Positions 1 to 8,799 of a stretch of DNA of 64,000 nt are shown here, piece after piece. The notes below the pieces were generated by a model. It was given only the letters and a program-made list of their open reading frames with translations, made no database searches and was not told the DNA's origin. The stretch comes from Christensenellaceae bacterium (GTDB taxonomy: Bacteria > Bacillota > Clostridia > Christensenellales > Aristaeellaceae): the NCBI GenBank assembly GCA_020025205.1, contig JAHHSO010000001.1, positions 1 to 64,000 on the forward strand, read 5' to 3'. The translations under genes and the position numbers were made by a program. Each line of letters starts with the position of its first letter. Positions within the stretch are counted from its first letter, which is position 1.

Positions 1-202
1 AAATCACTATGGATTTTCTTATTAAGTGTCCAACTTCATTATGCAATCAACCGAAGAAAATGAAAAATCAAAAGCTTCGATTCATCGTCGTCTGACTTCG
101 CATCATCTTCATTCACGCAGTCATGATCCATCTGTTCTAAAACCTTTTGAAAATTCTTGATGCGGCCCGATCAAACAGAAAGCGCTTTTTTGAAAGTAAA
201 CT
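1..202. other. Left-edge region without a confident gene
   Basis: No gene can be supported here. On the minus strand a short open frame of about 43 codons (roughly 170 to 39) is rich in acidic residues and ends in TAA, but it has a stop just upstream and no clear ribosome binding site. It may be the tail of a decayed gene. Confidence 0.4.
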
Positions 203-535
203 TTATTTTTGAGTCTTTTCCAGGTGGGAGGACTCCCAGTGAATCAGGAGTGTGAGGGAGACGCGCAGCACGATGATGCAGCCGACAATGAGGATATCGT
301 GGAATTCGTGAGCGATGATGGTGCGCAGGATTTCGCCGCCAAGCATGAATTCGAGCGCCAGAGCCATGGATTCAGCCAGATCCAAACGGATGTTGATATT
401 GCGGCCGGTGAAGTAGCCGACGAAGTCGCGAATGGCCCCGACGCAGATGATGACAATGCCCATGATCTCCAGCAGGCAGATCAACACGGTCACGGCGGTG
501 ATAAAAATGTTTTGGGCGTGAGCTAAGATAGGCAT
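203..535 (-). CDS. DUF1622 family small membrane protein
   Basis: This 110-aa protein matches the DUF1622 family in length and layout, a family of small integral membrane proteins of unknown function. Three hydrophobic segments are visible: residues about 10-35 (rich in Ile, Val and Leu), about 56-72 weaker, and about 78-98. The segment between the first and second contains the family-type GRN..R.DLAESMALALEF stretch, which looks like a conserved cytoplasmic or interfacial helix. The ATG at 535 is preceded by AAGGAGG at good spacing, so the start is secure. It appears to be transcribed alone. Family assignment is by recognition; the function is unknown. Confidence 0.8.
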   Translation of the reverse strand: MPILAHAQNIFITAVTVLICLLEIMGIVIICVGAIRDFVGYFTGRNINIRLDLAESMALALEFMLGGEILRTIIAHEFHDILIVGCIIVLRVSLTLLIHWESSHLEKTQK

Positions 536-575
536 GAGAGAAATCCTCCTTGATCATAAGTATTGAATCAGAGAT

Positions 576-604
576 AGTATAGCGCAAACCGGTGTGTTTG
601 TAAA
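576..604 (-). promoter_or_regulatory. Promoter of the DUF1622 gene
   Basis: On the minus strand TTTACA is followed after 17 bases by TATACT, a good housekeeping promoter, about 40 bases upstream of the start codon at 535. Confidence 0.6.
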
Positions 605-683
605 ATAGGAAATGCCTGTTTTTGGAAGGAAATATAGAAAACATGTGTAAGATGAAAAGAGAATGAAAATGACGGAAAAAGAA

Positions 684-712
684 TTGACAGGAGCGGATGA
701 ATAAGATACAAT
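684..712 (+). promoter_or_regulatory. Promoter of the MATE exporter gene
   Basis: TTGACA (684-689), a 17-base spacer and TACAAT (707-712) give a near-consensus promoter about 50 bases upstream of the ATG at 761. Confidence 0.7.
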
Positions 713-760
713 CAACTGTTGGCAGATATGAATTGAGGATGAATAGAGAGGAAGAGATAT

Positions 761-2119
761 ATGCAAAACACAATGAAAGAAAATAAGATGGGCGTCATGC
801 CGGTGGGCAGACTGCTGTTTTCCATGAGCCTGCCAATCATGCTTTCCATGCTGATGCAGGCCTTATACAATGTGGTAGACTCCATATTTGTTTCCAGAAT
901 CAATGAATACGCGCTGACGGCTTTGAGCATGGCATTTCCCATTCAGAACCTGATGATTGCGGTATCGGTTGGTCTGGGGGTCGGCTTGAATGCCGTGCTG
1001 TCCCGTGCGCTGGGGGCTAAGGAGAATGAAAACGTGGCGCGGGCGGCAAGAAACGGCATCTTTCTTTTTTTGGTTTCCGGTTTAGTGTTTATGTTCGGCG
1101 GATTGACGATTGTCCGCGTTTTCTTTGAAGCCCAGACGGATATTGAAGAAATCATTCAATACGGCGTGCAGTATACGTCGATCATCATGCTCGGCGGAAT
1201 GGGTGTATTTTTACAGATTCTGTTTGAACGTCTGCTGCAGAGCACCGGGAGAACGCTGCTGACCATGATCAGCCAGAGCATGGGTGCCGTTATCAATATC
1301 ATCCTCGACCCGATTCTGATTTTCGGCTGGTTTGGATTGCCAGCGTTTGGGGTTGTGGGCGCGGCACTGGCCACGGTGATCGGGCAGTGGGCGGCAGCGG
1401 CGATTGGCCTTTTAATGAATGTTTTCAAAAATCCGGAAATTTCCATCAGCATGAAGGGGTTCAGGCCGCATAAAGAGACGATTTGGAACATTCTGTCCAT
1501 CGGTGTTCCGACAATTGTGATGCAGTCCATTGGTTCGGTGATGACGTTCCTGATGAACAAGATTCTCATTGCTTTTTCGTCCACGGCAGTGGCGGTTTTT
1601 GGCGTGTACTTCAGGCTTCAGAGTTTCGTATTTATGCCGGTGTTCGGCCTGAACAACGGCACGGTGCCGATTGTTGCCTATAACTATGGCGCACGCAATG
1701 CTGAACGCATGAAAAAGACCATTTTATATGCTGAAGTGACGGCGATCACCGTTATGACGGTGGGCATGATTGTGTTTCAGGCGTTTCCCGACAAGATGCT
1801 GGCGATGTTTGATGCATCGGAAGAAATGGTGAGGCTGGGCGTTCCGGCGCTTCGAATCATTTCTCTGGGTTTTCCGCTGGCGGGCTTCGGCATTGGATGC
1901 AGCGCAGTTTTTCAGGCGCTTGGAAACGGGTTGTATTCCATGTATGTTTCGATCATCCGTCAGCTGGCGGTGCTTTTGCCGTGCGCCTATTTGCTGGGCA
2001 GGCTGACCGGCAGTGTCACGATGGTTTGGTGGGCATTTGTCATTTCGGAGCTGGTTTCTGTAGCGGCAAGCGCCTGGTTTTTTGTACGCGTCAATAAAAA
2101 AATCATCAGCAAGATTTAA
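761..2119 (+). CDS. MATE family multidrug/cation antiporter
   Basis: A 452-aa polytopic membrane protein of the MATE family (NorM/DinF/MepA type), which exports drugs or other organic cations using Na+ or H+ gradients. The length is normal and about twelve hydrophobic segments are visible. The N-terminal part has the family features PVGRLLFSMSLPIMLSMLMQ (about residues 15-34) and YNVVDSIFVSR, with LSMAFPIQNL near residue 60; the C-terminal half repeats the pattern, as expected for a two-bundle fold (G.NNGTVPIVAYNYGAR near 300). The ATG is preceded by a GAGGAAG-type ribosome binding site. It stands alone with its own promoter and a terminator about 220 bases downstream. Substrate cannot be read from sequence. 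Confidence 0.9.
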   Translation: MQNTMKENKMGVMPVGRLLFSMSLPIMLSMLMQALYNVVDSIFVSRINEYALTALSMAFPIQNLMIAVSVGLGVGLNAVLSRALGAKENENVARAARNGIFLFLVSGLVFMFGGLTIVRVFFEAQTDIEEIIQYGVQYTSIIMLGGMGVFLQILFERLLQSTGRTLLTMISQSMGAVINIILDPILIFGWFGLPAFGVVGAALATVIGQWAAAAIGLLMNVFKNPEISISMKGFRPHKETIWNILSIGVPTIVMQSIGSVMTFLMNKILIAFSSTAVAVFGVYFRLQSFVFMPVFGLNNGTVPIVAYNYGARNAERMKKTILYAEVTAITVMTVGMIVFQAFPDKMLAMFDASEEMVRLGVPALRIISLGFPLAGFGIGCSAVFQALGNGLYSMYVSIIRQLAVLLPCAYLLGRLTGSVTMVWWAFVISELVSVAASAWFFVRVNKKIISKI

Positions 2120-2334
2120 GATGACGTCGCATCATAAAAAGAAGATCGTCCAAGAGAAAGACGAATCAATCGGTTCAGAAATGAATGTACGAGGGCATGC
2201 GCCAAGGAAAATTCTGAAAAATAGCATTTTCCCCGCCTATTCAAGGGGACAGGCAATTCTGCGATTTGAAGCAGAGGCATGATTCCCGGCTTATACAGGC
2301 GGACTGATCCGATACAGGGAATTGAAGCGATGAA

Positions 2335-2373
2335 AAAGGGCAGTATCCAGGGCGTGGATGCTGCTCTTTTTTT
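2335..2373 (+). terminator. Intrinsic terminator downstream of the MATE gene
   Basis: GGGCAGTATCCA pairs with TGGATGCTGCTC around a short loop and is followed by seven T. The 215 bases between the MATE stop and this hairpin hold no supportable gene. Confidence 0.7.
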
Positions 2374-2538
2374 GATTTCTTCCTGATGTGCACAATGGCG
2401 AATTTGCAAGAGGTTGGCATTCTTTTAAGCAGGAATGGACGGAAAGGCTGAAGCGTCAACTGCACGGCCACAGGAGAGCGTTTTAATATCTTGAGGCTTT
2501 GTTTTTTACTGTGCCTTCTCATAATCAGAGAGTGATGC

Positions 2539-3126
2539 TTATTTCTGCTTTTTCAGGGGTGTAATGCCAATCGGTGCAATCACTGCTAAGAAATATCTGT
2601 CCAGCTCTTCCGGTGTTTGCTGCATGTTCCCTTTGATCCACCAGTTAACCATTTCAACAAAACTGCCTGTAATATGATTGATTAGAAAATCCTGCGGAAT
2701 GTCCATGCTGGGATCTGTTTTCTGGATGACAAACTGACTTTGAAGCAGTTCGTTCATGCTGTCTTTAAAATATTGCAAAAAGAGATCGCGGCTTTTGCAG
2801 GACAGCAGCTGAAGAATATTATTATCATTCTTTTGCAGGTGCTGCAGCAAATGGCAAAAAACCGATTCGGGAGCACTTTGATGAGAATATGAGCCATATA
2901 AAGAGGATGAATCCATTGTGCTTGTGATAATATGGCCAAAAAGTTCCTGACACACGGACTTCAAAAGGTCATCTTTTGTTTCAAAATGGGCGTAATATGT
3001 AGTGCGGCCTACATTGGCCAGATCAATGATATTTTGAACCGTTATATTGTTGTAGCTTTTTTCTGCCAGCAGCGCTGTAAAAGCGTTATAAATTGCTTTT
3101 CTCGTTTTCTGTTGTCTGCGATCCAT
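2539..3126 (-). CDS. TetR/AcrR family transcriptional regulator
   Basis: A 195-aa TetR-family repressor. The N-terminal helix-turn-helix spans about residues 5-50 and shows the family signature ITVQNIIDLANVGRTTYYAHF followed by K.DLL; the C-terminal part is a helical ligand-binding domain of the TetR_C type. A start 14 codons further upstream is possible in frame, but the ATG at 3126 has AAAGGAGAAGG directly before it and is preferred. The gene is divergent from the EamA transporter gene at 3313, with about 185 bases between them, so the simplest reading is that it controls itself and that exporter. This is inferred from position; the ligand is unknown. Confidence 0.85.
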   Translation of the reverse strand: MDRRQQKTRKAIYNAFTALLAEKSYNNITVQNIIDLANVGRTTYYAHFETKDDLLKSVCQELFGHIITSTMDSSSLYGSYSHQSAPESVFCHLLQHLQKNDNNILQLLSCKSRDLFLQYFKDSMNELLQSQFVIQKTDPSMDIPQDFLINHITGSFVEMVNWWIKGNMQQTPEELDRYFLAVIAPIGITPLKKQK

Positions 3127-3243
3127 AAGCCTTCTCCTTTTTTGAACAGATGATGAAAATTGTTTCATAACGAACAGACTTGAGAGATTATCCGTTGAAT
3201 TGCTTCGGTTTCCTGTCTAAAATAATAGTGAACAATGTGTTTG

Positions 3244-3261
3244 CTATCGTACTGATAGTAC
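3244..3261. promoter_or_regulatory. Candidate TetR operator in the divergent intergenic region
   Basis: Two overlapping inverted repeats sit between the TetR and EamA genes: CTATC-GTACT-GATAG (3244-3258) and GTAC-TGATA-GTAC (3249-3261). The element lies about 50 bases upstream of the EamA start. Binding by the neighbouring TetR protein is inferred only from location. Confidence 0.35.
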
Positions 3262-3312
3262 TGAAAATAGAAAGAGATGTCAAGTTGATTGATGATGACA
3301 GGAGGACAAAAA

Positions 3313-4182
3313 GTGAAAACGAAAGAAAAGACGGCCATCTTCATGGCCATATTGGCGGCGGCGTTATATTCTCTGAATTCGCCGGTTTCAAAGCTGCTTC
3401 TTGCGAAAGTTTCGTCTTCGATCATGGCAGGATTGCTTTATCTTGGAGCAGGAATAGGACTTGTCATGGTCAAATTCGTTCAAAAACAAATGCATGCTGT
3501 TACGAACGAGAAGCCGCTTTCAAGGAAAGATGCCCCTTATACAGCGGCTATGGTCATTCTGGATATCGCGGCGCCGATTTGCCTGATGGCTGGATTGACG
3601 ATGACCAGCGCTGAAAATGCTGCACTGCTTAACAATTTTGAAATTGTCGCGACCTCTGTAATTGCTTTTATCATTTTTAAAGAAAAAATCTCCAAGCGGC
3701 TGTGGACAGCGATTTCGCTGATAACGCTGGCCAGCATCATTCTGACGGTAAAAGATGCAAGCAGTTTTAAATTCTCTTTCGGTTCACTTTTTATACTTCT
3801 TGCATGTATTTGCTGGGGATTTGAAAATAACTGCACCCGCAAAATTTCGGATAAAGATCCGCTGGAGATTGTCATCATTAAAGGGTTTGGTTCTGGGCTT
3901 GGCGCTGTGCTGATTGCCTTTGCTTCTGGAGAACATCTGCCGGAAATCAGATATATTTTCTGCGCGATGCTGTTAGGCTTTGTTGCGTATGGACTGAGTA
4001 TTTTCTTTTATATTTACGCTCAGCGCACGCTGGGTGCAGCAAAGACAAGCGCATATTATGCGGTGGCGCCATTTATAGGGGTTGCACTGTCTTTGATAAT
4101 CTTTCGGGAAATTCCGGCAGTATCGTTTTGGATTGCACTATGTATCATGGTGTTCGGAACCTATCTTGCTTCTACAGAATAA
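3313..4182 (+). CDS. EamA/DMT family transporter
   Basis: A 289-aa membrane protein of the drug/metabolite transporter superfamily with two EamA repeats and about ten hydrophobic segments. The first repeat includes AALYSLNSPVSKLLL near the N-terminus and ends around residue 130; the second begins around residue 145 with LLACICWGFENNCTRKIS and ends with IG.ALSLIIFREIPA and a last membrane helix. Such proteins usually export amino acids or other metabolites. The start is GTG at 3313, preceded by AGGAGG at seven bases; the in-frame ATG codons at 3289-3297 precede this site and are not used. Probably regulated by the divergent TetR protein. Substrate unknown. Confidence 0.85.
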   Translation: MKTKEKTAIFMAILAAALYSLNSPVSKLLLAKVSSSIMAGLLYLGAGIGLVMVKFVQKQMHAVTNEKPLSRKDAPYTAAMVILDIAAPICLMAGLTMTSAENAALLNNFEIVATSVIAFIIFKEKISKRLWTAISLITLASIILTVKDASSFKFSFGSLFILLACICWGFENNCTRKISDKDPLEIVIIKGFGSGLGAVLIAFASGEHLPEIRYIFCAMLLGFVAYGLSIFFYIYAQRTLGAAKTSAYYAVAPFIGVALSLIIFREIPAVSFWIALCIMVFGTYLASTE

Positions 4183-4374
4183 ATTGAATGGATCAAGCTG
4201 TTTATTTTCTGTGGTCAATTGCGTGATGAAACCAGATATTTGATAAAAAATACATGCACAGCGTATGGGAAATTTGGATTTTTGTTTTAAAGATGCATTG
4301 CTGTAAAGTGGAAGATGATGATACAATGTGAAAAAAAGATCATTTCACAATGACGTTGGCATGGAGGATAAAGA

Positions 4375-5172
4375 ATGAAGTACAAAATCCATGAGGCGGC
4401 TAAAATGATGGGCGTCAGCCCGCAGACGCTTCGGTTTTATGAACAATATGGCATACAGATCAATGAACGCGTTGGAGATGGAAAGTACAGACAGTATTCT
4501 GAGGCGAACATGGATATGCTCATGAGTTTGCGAAAGTGCAGAAACTGCGGTTTTTCGGTTGCTCAGGCATCGCAGGTGCTTCGGGAAACGGACGATGCAC
4601 GGCTATGCGGCATGCTCAAGGAGCGCGCCAAGGACATGCAGCATCAGGCAGAACTGATGACTCGCATGGCACGGGCGATTTCTGCAACAGCGGAACTGAT
4701 GAGCAGCGTGGAAAGCCGTCTGGATTGTTTTGAAGAGCGTATGCGCCCGGCATTTTGCATCAAAACCATTCTTAGAGGGCGGGAAGGTTCCATAGGACAA
4801 AAGGAAATGCAAGAGGTCGCAGTGTGGGCAGACTGGCTGCCGATTGCAGTGTGGTTTGCCCGATGCGAACAAGATGACTTACTTGAAGGAACGAAGATGG
4901 AACGGGGGTTCATGCTCGACCAAGACAGCGCGGAATTTCTGGGGGTGAACCAGCACGGAGGAGAATGCGTTCGGGAAAGAGCCTGCTTGTATGCAGTCAT
5001 GCGCTGGAATCCGGCGGAAGGCGGCGTGCTTGCCTGCATGCGCAGAGGCGTAGAGCAGGTAGAAAAGCGAGGACTGCGGCTGACAGGGCGGCCAATGGTG
5101 AAAACAATTTGGAATATCGACACGTGGCAGATGCCGGAGAGCTATGGAGAATTTTATTTTCCGATTGACTAA
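4375..5172 (+). CDS. MerR family transcriptional activator
   Basis: A 265-aa MerR-family regulator. The N-terminal winged helix-turn-helix is clear: IHEAAKMMGVSPQTLRFYEQ (about residues 4-24), then GKYRQYSEANMDMLMSLRK, with the usual dimer helix following (about 80-120). The C-terminal 140 residues look like an effector-binding domain of the GyrI/AraC type but lack the cysteines of metal-responsive MerR proteins. The ATG is preceded by GGAGG at seven bases. It ends 100 bases before a secreted flavoprotein whose promoter has the 19-bp spacing that MerR proteins remodel, so that gene is the likely target. The inducer is unknown. Confidence 0.88.
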   Translation: MKYKIHEAAKMMGVSPQTLRFYEQYGIQINERVGDGKYRQYSEANMDMLMSLRKCRNCGFSVAQASQVLRETDDARLCGMLKERAKDMQHQAELMTRMARAISATAELMSSVESRLDCFEERMRPAFCIKTILRGREGSIGQKEMQEVAVWADWLPIAVWFARCEQDDLLEGTKMERGFMLDQDSAEFLGVNQHGGECVRERACLYAVMRWNPAEGGVLACMRRGVEQVEKRGLRLTGRPMVKTIWNIDTWQMPESYGEFYFPID

Positions 5173-5194
5173 GATAAAATTTAAACGATTTCTA

Positions 5195-5225
5195 TTGACT
5201 CTCATATACCTGTATACTTTATAAT
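5195..5225 (+). promoter_or_regulatory. MerR-type promoter with 19-bp spacer
   Basis: TTGACT (5195-5200) and TATAAT (5220-5225) are separated by 19 bases rather than 17. The spacer carries the inverted repeat TATAC-CT-GTATA. An overlong spacer with a dyad is the hallmark of promoters activated by MerR proteins, and a MerR gene ends just upstream. Confidence 0.7.
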
Positions 5226-5272
5226 GGGCATATCAAGCTTAAAAGCACTTGAAAACAGAAAGGAATGACATT

Positions 5273-7069
5273 ATGAAGACAAAGTTGAGCATGATGCTGG
5301 CTTTGCTTCTCACGCTTTGCTTGAGCGTGGGGGCGCAGGCTGAAACCTATACGGCAACAGCCGATGGCTTTGGCGGCGATGTGACGGTGACGCTGAACAT
5401 TGAGGATGGCAAGCTCACTGAAGTGAAGGCCGAAGGGCCCAATGAGACGCAGGGTGTGGGCAGCATGGCGCTGGAGCAGATGCCAGGGGACATGGTTGCA
5501 CATAACAGCGTCAGCGTGGATACGGTCGCCAGCGCAACGATTACCAGCACGGCTGTGCTTACGGCGGCACAGGAGGCGCTCAAGCTTTCCGGCGTGACGC
5601 TTGAACCTGTTGAAGTGGCAGAAGAAAAAAAGGTCGTTGAACCGGCTTTTGAGAACCCGGATGTCATTGTCGTTGGTGCAGGCTTCTCCGGCATGAATGC
5701 GGCGCTTGAAGCGGCGACAAATGGAGCTAAGGTGTATCTGATTGATAAGAACAGCGACATGGGCGGATCTATCCGTTTTGCCGGCGGCACCACTTCTGCA
5801 GCAGGCGCTCAGATGCAGATTGATGCGGGCGTGGAAGATTCTCCGGAGAACTTCCAGCAGGACATTATGCGAATGGGCGGCGGCACCAACATTCCGGAGC
5901 TGACCCAAAAGCATACCGAGAATGCTGCGGCAGCCATCGACTGGCTGGACAGCCTGGGCGCTGACTTCGGGGATCGTCAGCCGAAGATGTCTGCGTCTTA
6001 CGATGCGTTCAATGTGCCGCGTGAGTATCGCGTCACGGGCGGCGGCAAGGCCATGGCGGAGCTTGTGAAGCCGCTGATTGAAGAGCAGGTTAAAACGGGC
6101 AGCATTGCCCTCATGCTCAACACCGAAGTGGCGGATATTGTCGTAGAGGACGGCGCCGTGAAGGGTGTCGTGCTGGTGGATGGGCGAGAGTTCCGCGCGG
6201 ATGCCACCATTCTGGCTACCGGCGGCTATGGTCATAATGAGGAACTCCTGCATCGCTACAACTATGAGAATGTGCTCACCATGTCCCCTGCTTTTGTGAC
6301 CGGCGACGGCTACAAATTTGCAGAAAAAGCGGGAGCGGCTTTCAGCAATATGGATTATCTGCCGGCTTATCCGGGCGGTGTTCCGGTAGACGGATTTGAC
6401 GTGTCCTGCAAGGCAGCCGTGCAGGATTATCCGGGCGTAATTTGGGTAGACAACAATGGAAAGCGCATGGTCAAGGAAATGGGCAGCTTGGACAGCGAGC
6501 GCAAGACGGCTTATGCCAATGCACCGCAGAACCTCGTGTACATGATCCTTACCGAAGAGATGAAGAACACGCAGGAACCGCTTTTGAGCGTTGGCGGCGG
6601 TTTCTCCGGCAAGCCGGACGAAGGATGGGCATATTTTGATGAACTGCTGGCCGCTGGCAACTGCGTATACAAGGCAGATACACTGGAAGAGCTGGCTCAG
6701 CAGGTCGGCATGGATGCAGAAGGCCTGAAGGCAACGGTTGAAGCATACAACGGGTATGTGGATGCTGGCGAAGACAAGGACTTTGGGCGCGCACCTGAAA
6801 CCATGGTCAAGCTGGAAAAAGGCCCGTTCTATGCGGTGAAGACCTGCCCGTATGTCATGCTGACCAAGGGCGGCCCATTGATGAATGCGGATGCCCAGAC
6901 GCTCAACGAGAATCATGAGCCGATTCCGGGCCTGTATCAGTGCGGCGAGCTGACCGGCGGTGCGAACGTCGGCGGTGGTGCCAACATTGGCGGACTGGCC
7001 AATACGAGCTGTGTGGTTTGGGGTAAGATCGCAGGTGCAAATGCGGCTGCGTATGCGCTGAGCAAGTAA
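5273..7069 (+). CDS. Secreted FMN/FAD flavoprotein of the fumarate reductase superfamily
   Basis: This 598-aa protein has a signal peptide (residues 1-23, cleavage after AQA, no lipobox cysteine), an FMN-binding domain (about 25-105) and a fumarate-reductase-type FAD domain (about 127-595). FMN would be attached by ApbE to Thr89 in DTVASAT, a variant of the usual D..SGAT. The FAD dinucleotide fold is VIVVGAGFSG at about 131-140. No haem CxxCH motif is present. Such exported flavoproteins serve as terminal reductases for fumarate, urocanate, cinnamates or similar alkenes. The usual C-terminal H.ANR..GN region reads GGGANIGGLAN, so the fumarate-binding arginine is not apparent. The ATG at 5273 with an upstream AAAGGA is chosen over an in-frame ATG at 5249. 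Likely MerR controlled. Confidence 0.85.
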   Translation: MKTKLSMMLALLLTLCLSVGAQAETYTATADGFGGDVTVTLNIEDGKLTEVKAEGPNETQGVGSMALEQMPGDMVAHNSVSVDTVASATITSTAVLTAAQEALKLSGVTLEPVEVAEEKKVVEPAFENPDVIVVGAGFSGMNAALEAATNGAKVYLIDKNSDMGGSIRFAGGTTSAAGAQMQIDAGVEDSPENFQQDIMRMGGGTNIPELTQKHTENAAAAIDWLDSLGADFGDRQPKMSASYDAFNVPREYRVTGGGKAMAELVKPLIEEQVKTGSIALMLNTEVADIVVEDGAVKGVVLVDGREFRADATILATGGYGHNEELLHRYNYENVLTMSPAFVTGDGYKFAEKAGAAFSNMDYLPAYPGGVPVDGFDVSCKAAVQDYPGVIWVDNNGKRMVKEMGSLDSERKTAYANAPQNLVYMILTEEMKNTQEPLLSVGGGFSGKPDEGWAYFDELLAAGNCVYKADTLEELAQQVGMDAEGLKATVEAYNGYVDAGEDKDFGRAPETMVKLEKGPFYAVKTCPYVMLTKGGPLMNADAQTLNENHEPIPGLYQCGELTGGANVGGGANIGGLANTSCVVWGKIAGANAAAYALSK

Positions 7070-7081
7070 ATAAAAAAATTT

Positions 7082-7119
7082 AATCCCGCGGAAGATTGGA
7101 TGTTCCGCGGGATTTTTTT
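7082..7119 (+). terminator. Intrinsic terminator of the flavoprotein gene
   Basis: AATCCCGCGGA pairs perfectly with TCCGCGGGATT around an 11-base loop and runs into seven T. Confidence 0.9.
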
Positions 7120-7162
7120 ATGCTGCATGTTTTCAAGGTGCCGGGATACAGCGCGCTAAATC

Positions 7163-7202
7163 AAAAAGATGCACAGACGCCCAACAGGGGTCTATGCATC
7201 TT
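7163..7202 (-). terminator. Intrinsic terminator of the minus-strand aminopeptidase operon
   Basis: AAGATGCA and TGCATCTT form the base of a long stem with inner paired AGAC/GTCT; on the minus strand it is followed by a T run. It marks the 3' end of the operon that starts at 11497. Confidence 0.75.
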
Positions 7203-7235
7203 GGTTTTAAAAATGTACTTGCTGTCGTAAAAGGC

Positions 7236-8537
7236 TCAGCTAAGCGAGAAAAGACCGTCTCCCTTGGTTTGGATGTGAGTGGTATAGAACGAAGTCAGCG
7301 CATGAATCATGAAATCAATATCACGCACACCGGCGGTTTCGTAGCTGGAATGCATGGCCAGCTGTGCAAGGCCGATATCCACGGTGTTCATGGAGACGTG
7401 GGCGTTGGCAATGTTGCCCAGCGTAGATCCGCCCGGAACATCCGAACGATTGGAGAAGTGCTGCACGGGAACACCGGCGCGGGCGCAGATTTCGCTGAAA
7501 ATTGCATCAGACACAGCGTCGGTTGTATACTTCTGGTTGGCGTTGTGTTTGATGACGACTCCGCTGTTCATGAAAGTGCGGTTCTGCTCATCGTATTTTT
7601 CCGGATGATTGGGATGAACGGCGTGTGCGTTATCCGCAGAAACCATGAAGCTGGAGGCAAGCGCTGCGCGGGCAGAAGCGTCATCGCGTCCAAAGGCAGC
7701 AGACACACGGAAGAGAACGTCTTCAAGGAACGTGGAGTCGGCGCCCTGCTTGGAGCCGCTGCCGACTTCCTCGTTGTCAAACATTGCGTAGACGTTGACG
7801 TGCCCCTTCGCTTCGGCAGACAGGAAGGCTTTAAGGGATGTGTAAGCGCACTCCAGGTCATCAATGCGCGGGCAGGAGAAGAATTCGCCCGATGCGCCCC
7901 ATATGCTGCCGGGTGTACGGCAATACAGGAAGAGATCGCTGGAAACGACATCGTCTTCTTTTGCGCCTGCGGCCTGGGCAATATGGGCAGAGAGCGTGCC
8001 GTTGGCGTTTTCATCGCCATAGATGGGCAAAAGATCGACCTGAGGATTGAAGGCATAGCCATTGTTGATGTCGCGGTTGAAGTGAATGGGCATATTGGGG
8101 ATGAGCACGGCATCGCGCCCGAAGTCCACCAGTTTGGTGACAAGCTGCCCATTTTCACGAACAATTGCGCGTCCGGCAATGGACAGCGGTCTGTCCATCC
8201 AGGTGGAAAGAATCATACCGCCATAGCGCTCGACATTCAGACGGACATAGTGACCGGCTGAAGCGCTTTCGGCATGGGGTTTGAGCTTGAATGTGGGGGA
8301 GTCGCTGTGGCTGGAAACGATTTGGAAATGGGAAAAGCCGTCTTCCGGCACCACAAAGGCGATGATGGCAGAACGGTTGCGCGTCACAAAGTAGCGGCCG
8401 CCCGGCACAAGCGGCCAGCACTCATGCTCCATAAGCGGAACAAAGCCGGCTTCCTTCAGTTTTTTAGCCGTTTCATCGGCAGCCTGAAAGGCAGTTGGAG
8501 AAGCAGCAACGAAGGAAAGAAATTCGTTTGCGCTCAT
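7236..8537 (-). CDS. M18 family aminopeptidase
   Basis: A 433-aa zinc aminopeptidase of family M18 (aspartyl aminopeptidase, ApeB type), a cytoplasmic exopeptidase. Metal and active-site motifs are present: SSHSDSPTFKLK near residue 75 (first metal His), VDL near 165, and FDNEEVGSGSKQGADS near 255-270 with the catalytic and metal-binding glutamates; a late His in SNRSDVPGGSTLGNI is also typical. Length is normal. It begins 3 bases after the stop of the carrier-protein gene and so is the last gene of the Dlt-like operon, but its role there is not obvious; it may simply be co-transcribed. No signal peptide. Confidence 0.9.
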   Translation of the reverse strand: MSANEFLSFVAASPTAFQAADETAKKLKEAGFVPLMEHECWPLVPGGRYFVTRNRSAIIAFVVPEDGFSHFQIVSSHSDSPTFKLKPHAESASAGHYVRLNVERYGGMILSTWMDRPLSIAGRAIVRENGQLVTKLVDFGRDAVLIPNMPIHFNRDINNGYAFNPQVDLLPIYGDENANGTLSAHIAQAAGAKEDDVVSSDLFLYCRTPGSIWGASGEFFSCPRIDDLECAYTSLKAFLSAEAKGHVNVYAMFDNEEVGSGSKQGADSTFLEDVLFRVSAAFGRDDASARAALASSFMVSADNAHAVHPNHPEKYDEQNRTFMNSGVVIKHNANQKYTTDAVSDAIFSEICARAGVPVQHFSNRSDVPGGSTLGNIANAHVSMNTVDIGLAQLAMHSSYETAGVRDIDFMIHALTSFYTTHIQTKGDGLFSLS

Positions 8538-8540
8538 GGC

Positions 8541-8771
8541 TTATTCCTCAGACAGACGGGCAACCATGGCTTCCATCGCGGAGACGCTGTTGAAGTTGTC
8601 GGGGATGATTTCGGTCGCCGGGATGGACAGGTCGAACTCATCGTTCAGGGCGCCGATCAGCTGGATGATGTCCAGGGAGGACAGCAGGCCGTCGTCGATC
8701 AGGGTCGTGCAGTTTTCGAAGTCCACATCTTCAACGATGCCGCAAAGAATTTCAAGAATAGTCTCTCTCAT
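8541..8771 (-). CDS. DltC-like acyl/aminoacyl carrier protein
   Basis: A 76-aa acidic four-helix carrier protein. The phosphopantetheine site is Ser32 in LIDDGLLSSLDIIQLI, the DSL-type motif of acyl and D-alanyl carrier proteins. The ATG at 8771 has AAAGGAG upstream; a longer in-frame start at 8858 would overlap the previous gene and lacks a ribosome binding site. It follows the decarboxylase gene and, together with the DltA-like enzyme, forms an activation and loading pair. By analogy with DltC it would accept an activated amino acid as a thioester. It could equally carry an acyl group; its sequence does not decide this. Confidence 0.85.
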   Translation of the reverse strand: MRETILEILCGIVEDVDFENCTTLIDDGLLSSLDIIQLIGALNDEFDLSIPATEIIPDNFNSVSAMEAMVARLSEE

Positions 8772-8799
8772 GATAATTTCTCCTTTTATATGTTGAATT

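Noticed and set aside
2082..2282. 66-codon plus-strand frame behind the MATE gene
   Set aside because: It overlaps the MATE coding region, has no start signal and shows no family resemblance; the region is a 3' untranslated stretch ahead of a terminator.
5219..6916. Long minus-strand frame of 565 codons opposite the flavoprotein
   Set aside because: It is antisense to a gene with clear domains and signal peptide, is rich in His, Arg and Cys as shadow frames are, and has no ribosome binding site.
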